64,000 bases of DNA from assembly GCF_024679095.1 (NCBI RefSeq), contig NC_066516.1, forward strand, positions 22,482,535 to 22,546,534, in the 5' to 3' direction. Under the pieces are notes generated by a model. It was not told the origin of the DNA, searched no databases, and saw only the letters and a program-made list of their open reading frames with translations. Of the stretch, positions 54,220 to 64,000 are shown in pieces (position 1 is the first letter of the stretch; each line of letters begins with the position of its first letter). The position numbers and the translations under genes were made by a program. This DNA is from Eriocheir sinensis (lineage: Eukaryota > Arthropoda > Malacostraca > Decapoda > Varunidae).

Positions 54220-54790
54220 TCCCTTCTTCCTCCTCCTCCTCCTCCTCCTCCTCCTTCACTTCCCATTACTCAGTTTCCTTCTCTTCCTCCTCCACTCTCC
54301 TCCTTTTTCCTCCCTTTCTAATCCTTCTCCTCCATTCATTTCCTTTCCTTTCCCACTACTCAGCTTCCTTCTCCTCCACGCCCTTCCTTTCTCCTCCAAT
54401 TCTAATCCATCTCCTTCATTCATTTCATTCATTTCCTCTCTATATCCAGCATCATTCTCTTACTTCCCTGGATCTTCTTCCCCTCCTCCTCCTCCTCCTT
54501 CCCTTCCTCTCTGTCTTCTCCACTTCCCTATCTTCTCCTTTACCTCTTACGACCTCCTCCTCCACCTACGCCTTCTTTGCTTTCTGTTTCCTCTTTCTTC
54601 TCCTCCACCTCCCTGTCTCCTCCTCAGCTCTGCCTCCTCTTCCTCCACCTCCTAGTCTCTGTTTTCATCCCTTTTCCCTCCTCTACCTTCTTGCCTATTC
54701 CATCACCTTCCATCCTCTCTTTTCTTTTCTCTTTCTTCCTCTTCTCGTCTTCCTTCTCCACCTTCCCTGCCTCCTTCTCCACAGCGATAA
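54220..54790. repeat. CTC-rich pyrimidine tract with partial duplication
   Basis: CTC runs at 54229-54256 and 54484-54505. CCATTACTCAGTTTCCTTCTC / CCACTACTCAGCTTCCTTCTCC phrases occur about 90 bp apart (54262 and 54352), then TCATTCATTTC units. Confidence 0.85.
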
Positions 54791-54889
54791 GGAGGAGGAT
54801 GGGGGTAGAAGCAGGGAAGTACAGGTAAATTAGATGAAGAAGAGAATAGAGTGGGAGGGAAAACGAGAGGAGAAATAAAGAAGAAATTG

Positions 54890-55411
54890 AGAGAATAAAG
54901 TTTAATGGATTAGTTTTGTATAGATAGAGGGATTGGGGATTAGGGAAGGCGATACAGGGAAAGGGAACAGACAGAGAGGGAGAGAGAGAAGCGAGCATGA
55001 GGGAGAGGAGGAAAGGAGCGGGAGGGGGGGGAAGAAAACGAAGGAGAAAGAGTTGAATGAGTTAGTTTTATATAGAAAGAAGAAGGAGGAAAGAGGAGGA
55101 AGAGCGGCAGAGACGGAGAAGGAGAGAAGCGAGCGGGAGAGAGAGGAAAGAAGGAGCGGTAGGGGGAGGGAAGAAAATGGGAGAGGAAGAGTTGAATGAG
55201 TTAGTTTTGTATAGGAAGAGGAAGGAGGAAGAAGGAGGAAGAACGGCGATACAGGTACAGGTAATAGAGACAGAGAGGGAGAGAGAAAAGCGAGCGGGAG
55301 AGAGAGGAAAGAAGGAGCGGTAGGGGGGAGGGAAGAAAATGGGGGAGGAAGAGTTGAATGAGTTAGTTTTGTATAGGAAGAGGAAGGAGGAAGAAGAACG
55401 GTGATACAGGT

Positions 55412-55466
<55 letters not shown>

Positions 55467-55519
55467 AGTGTTAAAAAAGAAGAAAATGAGAAAAAAAGAC
55501 AAATGAATTAGTTTTATAT

Positions 55520-55586
<67 letters not shown>

Positions 55587-55860
55587 AGGAAAAAGTAAAA
55601 AAAAAGGAAAATGAGAGAAAAGTTGAATGAAATAGTTGTGTCTAGACAAAGAGGGATGAGAGAGAGATAAGAGAGAGGGAGAGAAGTGGAAGCGAGTGAG
55701 AGGAGGAGGGAAGAAGGAGCAAAAGGGGAAAGAAGAAAGAAGAGGATGAGAAAAATAGCTGAATGAAATAGTTGTGTCTAGATAAAGAGGGAAGGCCGAT
55801 GATACAGGTACAAGAAGGTAAGAGAGAGTGGGAAGCGAGTGGGCAGGAGAGGGAAGACAG
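54890..55860. repeat. Decayed 120-160-bp purine-rich satellite with embedded (GA)n
   Basis: A core near GAATGARTTAGTTTTRTATAG recurs at about 54900, 55051, 55190, 55351, 55500, 55620 and 55757. Between cores lie GAGCGGGAGAGAGAGGAAAGAAGGAGCGGTAGGGG blocks. Two units contain GA expansions (55410-55462 and 55524-55581). Long minus-strand frames here are low complexity. Confidence 0.8.
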
Positions 55861-56075
55861 AGGAGTAAGCGGGAGGGGGAGAGGGAATTGGTAGGGTTTG
55901 GGAGGCCGGAATCTGGAAATCTAATTGGCTTTATCCCCTCGAGTCTCTCTCCAATTGGCTCCCGCGTTGAGGACCAATTTTCCGGGTAGTTGGTGGCCTT
56001 TGCGGTGAAGGGGGGAGGGGGGAGAGGGAGGAAGGAGAGGGGAGGAAGGAAGGAGGATGAGATAGGAAAGGGGTG
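55861..56075. other. Short unique segment
   Basis: Includes GGCTTTATCCCCTCGAGTC, and two ATTGGCT (55923 and 55953) that are CCAAT-like in reverse (AGCCAAT). No gene seen. Confidence 0.3.
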
Positions 56076-56101
56076 CGTGTGTGTGTGTGTGTATGTGTGT
56101 A

Positions 56102-56133
<32 letters not shown>

Positions 56134-56137
56134 TGTG
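56075..56137. repeat. Interrupted (GT)n microsatellite
   Basis: GT run with four regularly placed ATG interruptions. Confidence 0.95.
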
Positions 56138-56159
56138 TTGGCTGGCCGGCGGGGGATCG

Positions 56160-57240
56160 CGGAAGAAGCTGAAGAAGAGGAGGTATTAAAGAAATGGATG
56201 CGAGAGAGAGAGAGAGAGAGGGAGAGGGAGACATAATAACCTAGACTCCTAGAGGACTGGAAGAAAAGAGAACTTGAGACAGAGATAGAATAGAAAGTAA
56301 ATGACGAGAAAATGACAGACGCAGGGCCGAGAAAAACTTACAGGAAAGGAAGGAGAATGGAAATGCGGAGAGAGAGAGAGGAGAAAAGAAAACATAATCA
56401 AGAAATATATATTCAGGAAAGTAAGCAGAATGGAAATACGAGTGTAGAGAGAGGAAAGAGAAAGAGGAGAGGAGAGGAAAGAGGAGAAAAAGGAAGAAGA
56501 GATACAGACAGAGAATCAAGAGGAATAGACACGAGAGAGATATGAGACTGGGAATGGCGATATGTAGAGAGTGAAAAGAGAGAGGAGAAGAGAGGAAAGA
56601 GGAGGAAAGGGAAAAAAAGAAAAATAGATACAGTAAACAAAGGAGAATGGGAATGAATGGTAGAGAGAGGAGAGGAAAGAGGAGGAAAGGGAAAAAGATA
56701 AAGACGGAATCAAAAAGAATATATACAATAGAAAAAGAATGACGGGTATGACTGATGGATGTAGAGAGAGAGAGAGGAGAGGAGAGGAGAGGAGAGGAGA
56801 GGAAAGAGAAGAAAAGAGGAGAAAATGGGAAAAATATAGAAAATGAAGAAGAATGAATAGAGGAGAGAGAGAAGAGAGGAGAGTAGAGGAGAGGAAAGAG
56901 GAAAGAGGGGGAAAAGAAACAGGGGCAAGGGGGCGTGAAGAGCAAGCTAATGGCCGGAAAATGTTTAAAGGAAGAGAGGAAGACGTAGTGAATCGAAGAG
57001 AAGAAGAAAAAGAAGAGGAGGAGGAAGAGGAGGAAGAAAAATTATGAGGGTAACCAAAATAAAAAGGAGGAGGAGGAGGAGGAGGAGAAAGGGGAAAAGA
57101 GACAGGAGATTAGGAAGAAAAAGGGCGAAGGGAGAAGAGGAAAGAGAAAAGAAAGGAAAAAAATGGGAGAAAAAGAGAGAAAATAGGAAATAATAGAAAA
57201 ATGAAAAGAAAGAAAAAAAATATCAAAAAGGAAGATGAAT
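56160..57240. repeat. Purine-rich block with degenerate units
   Basis: Phrases near GAATGGGAATNNNNATGTAGAGAGNG recur at about 56355, 56425, 56550, 56650 and 56745, with GAGGAGAGGAAAGAGGAG between. GGA and GAA runs follow at 57015-57100. Confidence 0.75.
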
Positions 57241-57359
57241 TATAGATGAGAGAGAGAGATGTAATTAGACAAACAGGCAATTAGTTCATCGTCTTTTGTT
57301 AATTAATGTTCCTCTTTCCAACCCTGAAGAGACACAGACAGACACAAAAAGGATCACCC

Positions 57360-58100
57360 ATGTTGCTTGGTCTTCTCTCCTTCTCTTTAATTCCTCTTCT
57401 TCTTCCTCTTCTTTCCTTCTTTCTTTTCCCCTCTTCTTCTTTCTCCCTTATTAACCCTCTCTTCCTTCCCCTCCTCTCTCCTTTGTCTCTTTAATTCCTC
57501 TTCTTCTCCTTCCTCTTCTTTCCTTCTTTCTTTTCCTCTCTTCTTCTTTCTTCCTTATTAACCCTCTCTTTCTTCCCCTCCTCTCTCCCTTCTTCCTTAT
57601 CTCCCCGTTCTCTCCTCCTTCACTCTCCCTTCTGCCTTCTCCTTCCTCCTTAATCCCTCCCCTCCTTTCCTTCCCTCTTCCTTCTTTCGTTCTTCCCCCT
57701 TCTCGCTTCCTTTTTCCTCCTTTTATTAACCATCACTATCTTCCCCTCCTTCCCTTTCCCTTCGCATCAGCTTCCTCTCCCTTCCTCCTTACCCCTTCTC
57801 CTTACCCTATCTCCTTTCCTCCTTCCCTCTTCGTTTGCCCCTCCTTCTCTATTCCCTCCCTCTCCTTCATCCTTACCCTATTTCCTCCCCTCCTTCTCTC
57901 GCTTCTTCCCTTCTTCCACCTCCCTTTCCTCCCAACTTTCCTCCTTCTCCCCTTGCCTCTCGTTTCTTCCTTCTCGCTTCTCCCCTCCTTCCACCTCCCC
58001 TCCCTCCCTCCTTTCTTCCCCTCTTCCTCCCCTCTTCCCTCCTCTTCCCTTATTTCCCCCTGATTTACTGCCATCTCCGCCGCTCCTTCTCCCTCGTATC
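57360..58100. repeat. Pyrimidine tract with 104-bp duplication
   Basis: CTCTTTAATTCCTCTTCTTC...TTATTAACCCTCTCTT.CTTCCCC occurs at 57383 and 57487 (104-bp offset). CTTCC/CTCC-rich DNA continues to 58060. Confidence 0.85.
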
Positions 58101-58149
58101 TCAGTTTTTGTGATGATAGTGACAAAATTAATCATTAGCGAGTAAGTTT

Positions 58150-58329
58150 AGGGAGTCAGAGGGGAGGGGAGGAGGGGGGAAGGGGGAGGGGGGAAGGGAG
58201 AGGTGAGGGAGACTTCTTGATTCTCTCTCTTTCTGTCTGTTCCTCTCTCTCTCTCTCTCCCTCTCTCTGATGATGGTGATGATGATGATGATGATGATGA
58301 TGAGGAGGAGGAGGAGGAGGAGAGTGAGC

Positions 58330-58330
<1 letters not shown>
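58150..58330. repeat. G-rich, (TC)n, (GAT)n and (GGA)n cluster
   Basis: GGAGGGG run (58158-58205), TC-rich run (58222-58268), GAT run (58269-58302) and GGA run (58303-58321). Confidence 0.9.
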
Positions 58331-59201
<871 letters not shown>

Positions 59202-59274
59202 TAGTCATTAACGTACAGCCCAAGGACGCGCGAGTGTTCCAAGTAAGCCAAGGAAGCCCGCCATACATCATATT

Positions 59275-59730
59275 TTCCCGCCCCGCCCCGCCCCGCTCTA
59301 CCTCGCCCCCTGCCCCGGACCACCTATCCCTCCTTGCGTCACACTCGGCTGATGGCCAAAAAAAAATGTTCCTATTATTCTCTCATTACCCCACCCTGCC
59401 CCGCTCCGCCCCGCCCCGCCCCGTCCAGCCCCGCCCCACCCTGTCCCGCCATGCCCCTCCCCCGCCCCGCCTGTCCCCTCTTCCGCCACACCAGAGCTAC
59501 GGTAATGTTTTCTTATTTCCCCGCCCCGCTCCACCCCGCTCCGCCCCGCCCCACCCCTCCCCTCCTGACTGTCCCTCCTCACCTTGCCCCGTCCTGCCCC
59601 GCCTCGCCCCGCCCCTCCCCGACTGTCCCTCCTCACCTTGCCCCGACCTGCGCCACCCCCCACCCCCGCCTGTCTACCCCGCCCCCGACCCCCTTTCCTG
59701 TCCCGCACCGCCCCGTCTGCATACCCCAGC
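59275..59730. repeat. GCCCC-rich repeat
   Basis: CCCCGCCCCGCC words throughout, with a duplicated GACTGTCCCTCCTCACCTTGCCCCG (59567 and 59620; 53-bp offset). Similar in composition to 32760-33460. Strong G-runs on the minus strand. Confidence 0.85.
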
Positions 59731-59939
59731 AGCGCCTCATGTTCTCCTCTCACGTGACAAGACACACATTGACGCCCCACTTCGAGGAATGCCTTTGATC
59801 GCTCACTGCACTCCCCCCTCCCCCCCTCCCCTCCCCCCGCGCCTGCCTCCCTTACTTCATTTACCTCACCTTGATATGCACGAACTTAGTCTATTTTTGT
59901 ATTTGACTTTTTGATCTGTTTTCCTTTTAGGTGTCATGC

Positions 59940-60300
59940 TTTCCCTTTCATTTACTTCCCACTCTTTCCCTTCCCTTCCCTTCCCTTCCTTTCCCTTCTC
60001 TTCCCTTTTCTTCCTTTCCCTTTCTTCCTTTACTCTCCCTTTCTCTTCCCTATCCTACACAACCTTGCCCATCCCTTCCCTCCCTTTCCTTTCCCTTCCC
60101 TTCCCTTCCCTTCCCTTCTCTTCCCTTCTCGTTCTCTTCCTTTCCCTTTCTTTCCTTTACTTTCCCTTCTCTTCCCTACCCTACCCAACCTTACCCATTC
60201 CCTTCCCTTCCCTTCCCTTCCCTTCCTTTCCTTTCCCTTCCTTTCCCTTCCTTACTCCTCTCTCTCCCCTTCCCCTCTGCTTCCTTTTCCTCTTAATTTT
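59940..60300. repeat. CCTTC/CCCTT tract, about 131-bp unit
   Basis: CCCTAYCCTACNCAACCTTRCCCATYCCTTCCC occurs at about 60050 and 60177, with matching CCTTTCCCTTTCTTCCTTTAC blocks, giving two units of roughly 130 bp. Confidence 0.8.
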
Positions 60301-60354
60301 CTCCTTTCCTCCCCCGGCGTGTTGACGTAAGACCTCACCTGTCGGAAGGGGAAG

Positions 60355-60616
60355 GCGAAGAAGAGGGGAGATAGCAAGTGGGGGGAGAGGGGAGGAAGGG
60401 AGGAGATAGGAAGAGGAGGAGGAGGAGGGGAGGAAGGGAGGGTGGCTAAGAAGGGGAAATTCTCTAGAGGAAAACAGGAAATTGAATGGGGAGGAGAAAT
60501 TCAGTTGGGGTGAGGAGGAGGAGAAGGAGGAGGAGGAGGAGGAGGTGGAGGAGGAGGAAATGACCGGATTGCTTGTATATGGTGAGTGGCGTGTGTGTGT
60601 GTGTGTGTGTGTGTGT
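60355..60616. repeat. Purine-rich (GGA)n and (GT)n
   Basis: GGA runs at 60412-60430 and 60508-60560, then GT at 60591-60616. Confidence 0.92.
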
Positions 60617-61260
60617 AACAGATTTAAGTAAGGGAGATCATGCATAAATAGTTAGAATGTGAATCGTTGAAAAGCAAAAAAAAGTGATAATTAAAAAACA
60701 AGATCCTGCAATATATGGACAGGAAAGGTTTAGTTTTTTTTTATAGTGGAAACAAACAATACACAAGGAAAAAAAGAAGGGAATATCATGTAGCCTCGTC
60801 TTGTTTTGTCATTACATCTTCATAAATATCTAAACAACCTAAGTCGTTTTTCCTGCTGTTCGGGAAATCGTAAGGAACTCTGGTGTGACATAGGCAGTAA
60901 AGTTACGGCAAATTATAGAACAGTAAGACCTCGAAGAACCAAAGCAACTCTACCAAAACGTCCCTCACGAGATGAAAAACTGATTCTGACATAAATCTGG
61001 AAATCACAAAAATATGACTCGGGCAGTAGGGTTTTTTTTGGGGGGGCCGGGGACTATATATAACTCCCTGGATCCTATTAAACAAACACACAAAAAAGAC
61101 TCATGTATACAGTTTGCTAATGAGAGACTGTGTTATGCTGGTGATAATGAAACGCTTTGCTTATGTCAGGGATCAAACTCTCTAAAATATTAAATCGAAA
61201 CTCCTGATGATGTAGACGAAAGAGACTCAAATTTCTCTCGTTGTAGGACAGGGAAAATAG
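60617..61260. other. Unique AT-rich segment, no gene
   Basis: Non-repetitive. Holds a T8/G7 junction near 61031-61046 and nothing coding that I can support. Confidence 0.45.
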
Positions 61261-61274
61261 TAAGTGGATTAAGC

Positions 61275-61700
61275 TAAGAGAGGGGGAGGGGAGGGGAGGG
61301 GAAGGGAGTGGCAGAAGAAAAAGAGGGAGCGTAGGAGGAGGAGGAGGAGGAGGAAGGAAAAGGAAGAAGAGAGGCAAGGTGGAATGTAGGGAGTGGGTGA
61401 CCAGTGGAAGGAAAAGGAAGAGGAGGAAGAGAAGGTAAGGGGGAGGAGGAGGAGGAGGAGGAGGAGGAGGAGGAACAACAGCAGCAGGAATGAAAAAGTA
61501 GAAGGGGTGTTTAGCTTAGGGAGGGAGGGGGGAAGGGGAGGAGAGAAGTAGGCAAGAGAGGGAGAGGGGAAGGAGGGCAAGGGGGGGAGGGGGTGAAGGT
61601 AACAACATTATCCAGGATCGGCCTTTGAAGAGCCTATAATGTAAATGGGCTTAGGAGGAGGAGGAGGAGGAGGAGGAGGAGGAGGAGGAGGAGGAGGAGA
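61275..61700. repeat. (GGA)n clusters in purine-rich DNA
   Basis: GGA runs at 61335-61353, 61445-61474 and 61653-61699. Confidence 0.94.
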
Positions 61701-61811
61701 GCTTTTGTTGTTTTTTATTTTGCTATTTTTTCTTTCCTTCGAATTATTTTTTTCCTTGTTATTTTTTTTTCCTCCTCCCTTTCTCTCCCGATTCAGTTTT
61801 CATTCTGCTAG

Positions 61812-61977
<166 letters not shown>

Positions 61978-62013
61978 TACAGTAATAAGAGTCAAGATTA
62001 CGCAGTGCTTATA

Positions 62014-62014
<1 letters not shown>

Positions 62015-62086
<72 letters not shown>

Positions 62087-62154
62087 TTCGCGTATTAAGG
62101 GCTCTCTTCGGAAATCCATACTTCCTGTTTTTTTTGTTTTTTTTTTTACGCCGC

Positions 62155-62242
<88 letters not shown>
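62015..62242. repeat. Two (GT)n arrays
   Basis: GT at 62015-62081 and 62156-62242, with a 74-bp spacer that includes T-runs. Confidence 0.98.
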
Positions 62243-62246
<4 letters not shown>

Positions 62247-62319
62247 AGCGAGTTTGTTTGTTGCCAAGTTCACGAGTTGAGATTTTTTTTCATGAGTGCA
62301 CAAAAACACTAACCAGATT

Positions 62320-62600
62320 AATTGAGAGAGAGCAGAGAGCAGAGAGAGCAGAGAGCAGAGAAAATGAGACTGTGAGTAGAGAGAGAGAAAAAAAACGAGA
62401 GTGCGAGGGAGCGGGAAGAGGAGAGAGAGAGAGAGAGTACGAGTAGAGAGGTAACGAGATTGAATGGGAGTAGAAAATAAAGTGAAATCAAGCATGGAGT
62501 AGACGCAGCGAAGGGTGAGTAAAAGAGAATGAAAATGAAGCATGGAGTGGGCGCAAGGAAGGGTGTATGAGAGAGAACCCATTAAAGAGCGGGCCCCCAA
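62320..62600. repeat. GAGAGCA-rich repeat and a small duplication
   Basis: AGAGAGCAGAGAGCAGAG units at 62321-62360. GAAAATNAAGYATGGAGTRGRCGCARNGAAGGGTG occurs twice (about 62485 and 62530). Confidence 0.8.
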
Positions 62601-62813
62601 ACAACGCGCGTTCACCCTTCATTTTTACACTGGCGCACCCTAACCTGGCCGCCGCGATAACGCCAGCCCGCCACTCACCCTCGGCCCTGGGCAGCGGTAG
62701 GTGTGGCGGAGGAGGGCGAGGAGGAGGAGGAGAAGGAGAAGAAGGAGAAGGAGGAAGAAGAATATAAAAAGAAGGAAGAGGTTGAAAAGAATGCAGCAAT
62801 AAAAACACCAATT

Positions 62814-62814
<1 letters not shown>

Positions 62815-62862
<48 letters not shown>
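62815..62862. repeat. (TAG)n microsatellite
   Basis: TAG run of about 16 units. Confidence 0.97.
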
Positions 62863-63144
62863 AAAGAACAGGAGGAAAGCAAACAGAGGAAAACGAGAAG
62901 GAGGTCAAGAGAGGATTAATAGGAGAGAAACGGAAGGAAACTAAGGAAGAGAAAAGAAAGGAATAGGAAGAGGAAGAAGAGGAAGAGAAGCAGCAGCAAA
63001 AGGAGGAGGAAGAGGAGAAGGAAAGCGAGGACAGTGATTAGGAGAGAAAAAGAAAGAGAGAAAATTATCTAATTACTGAGAACTACGAAGAGTGGATGAA
63101 GAAAAGCTGCAAAACTAACAAGATAAGGTTGAGATTGGAATTTA

Positions 63145-63146
<2 letters not shown>

Positions 63147-63177
<31 letters not shown>

Positions 63178-63178
63178 T
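63147..63178. repeat. (ATG)n microsatellite
   Basis: ATG run of about ten units. Confidence 0.96.
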
Positions 63179-63359
63179 GAGGCAAGAGTTGTGAAAGAAG
63201 AGAGAATATAATGGAGGTGACTCGGAGTTGTATAAGAGGAGATAAAACACAAAAATGGAGGAGAGAAAGCGAAAAAAAAATATGCGGAGAGAAAAATATG
63301 TAGAAGTGAATGTTTATGCAAAGAGGAAAGGAAAGAAGGGGAGATAGGTATGTAGGGAA

Positions 63360-63650
63360 GGAGGGAGAGAGGGAGGGAGGGAGGGAGGGAGGGAGAGAAA
63401 AGTAGGGTGGAAGGAGGAAACTTAATACGACTTTATGTTTATGAGGGACGAGAGGAAAGCAAAGAATGGAGGAGGAGGAGGAGGAGGAGGAGGAGGAGGA
63501 GGAAGAAGAAGAAGAAGAGGAGGAGGCAAGAGACAGGTAATAGGGACTGGAAGAAAAGGAAGAAGTGTAGTAGGGAGGGAAAAAAGAAGACGAGGTGAGA
63601 GAAGGAAGAGGAGGAGGAGGAGGAGGAGGAGGAGGAGGAGGAGACATAGA
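63360..63650. repeat. (GGGA)n and (GGA)n in purine-rich DNA
   Basis: GGGA run at 63362-63396 and GGA runs at 63470-63503 and 63608-63644. Confidence 0.95.
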
Positions 63651-63779
63651 AAGTAGGAGAGGAAGAACCATTGGAGAAGACAGAGTGGTAAAAGAAAAAA
63701 AAGAAAAAAAAGAGAAAGAACAAAAAGTAAGAAGCGAGAGAGAGAGAGAATAGAAATAGCAGCAGCAGTAGTTATATTT

Positions 63780-63780
63780 G

Positions 63781-63838
<58 letters not shown>
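63780..63838. repeat. (GT)n microsatellite
   Basis: GT run of about 56 bp near the window end. Confidence 0.98.
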
Positions 63839-63840
<2 letters not shown>

Positions 63841-64000
63841 CTTAAGGGTTCGCACTCTGCCGACACAACACACCGATTTATTGTGGCCCTTCCTCGGCGG
63901 TGTTTGTTTGAGCGTGCCAAGGCGGGTGTGAAGGGGAGGCCCGCGCTTATGATCTCGGCGATTTTACTTATTTTTCCATCTCTCGCGCCCTCTGATCTTT
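63839..64000. other. Unique GC-rich end
   Basis: Non-repetitive, cut by the window edge. It could continue into a functional region, but nothing can be called here. Confidence 0.4.

Noticed and set aside
55068..56234. 388-residue minus-strand frame
   Set aside because: Runs through GA expansions and a degenerate satellite. It contains poly-Ser/Leu and His-Thr runs only.

Overview
The window looks like non-coding DNA from an arthropod, most likely a decapod crustacean and possibly a brachyuran crab. Three things support this. Short TTAGG/CCTAA tracts (the arthropod telomere unit) occur at 31250 and 50053. There are decayed non-LTR retrotransposons with Jockey/CR1-type protein sequence, and short tails of the CR1 kind. 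The density of dinucleotide and trinucleotide repeats is very high. The species is inferred from general familiarity with such genomes, not from a search.

I find no intact gene, rRNA or tRNA. Almost every long open frame is a low-complexity shadow of a GT, TC, GGA or TTC tract, or of a minisatellite whose unit is a multiple of three. The best coding candidate is one 57-nt exon at 54044-54100, with a good acceptor, a consensus donor and a hydrophobic signal-peptide-like translation. The window could be one or more large introns, or intergenic DNA.

Layout. 0-6 kb: duplicated GA blocks, a 68-bp minisatellite, a GC-rich unique island (2.0-3.3 kb), a TIR element, a 29-bp minisatellite and an inverted TTG/CAA arrangement. 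6-9 kb: a foldback MITE, a decayed 75-85-bp tandem array and a second TIR element. 9-17 kb: a chain of strand-asymmetric purine and pyrimidine blocks around one LINE 3' end. 17-23 kb: tetranucleotide repeats, TIR element and tail fragments, a pyrimidine-rich decayed satellite and a 120-bp dimeric minisatellite. 23-28 kb: a GC-rich island, a LINE reverse transcriptase pseudogene, CR1-like tails and a GT array. 28-34 kb: CCTTT tracts, a LINE 3' end and a nested cluster (piggyBac-type MITE with TTAGG inside, tRNA-like SINE, short dispersed repeat). 34-38 kb: two very long GT arrays around a GC-rich island, and two TIR-family copies ending in an AT/GT compound repeat. 38-52 kb: long TC arrays, an 85-bp array, a GC-rich island (41.1-43.7 kb), a purine-rich block, an exact 36-bp x 7 repeat, a CAC tract and a decayed 75-bp array. 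52.5-54.1 kb: a LINE with endonuclease and RT remnants split by a short dispersed repeat, then the candidate exon. 54-64 kb: purine and pyrimidine minisatellites, GCCCC-rich DNA and more TC, GT and TAG arrays.

The parts do not form a pathway. What links them is repeat biology: 3' tails of retroelements repeatedly border microsatellites, small TIR elements sit in or beside them, and many tandem arrays appear in different stages of decay.
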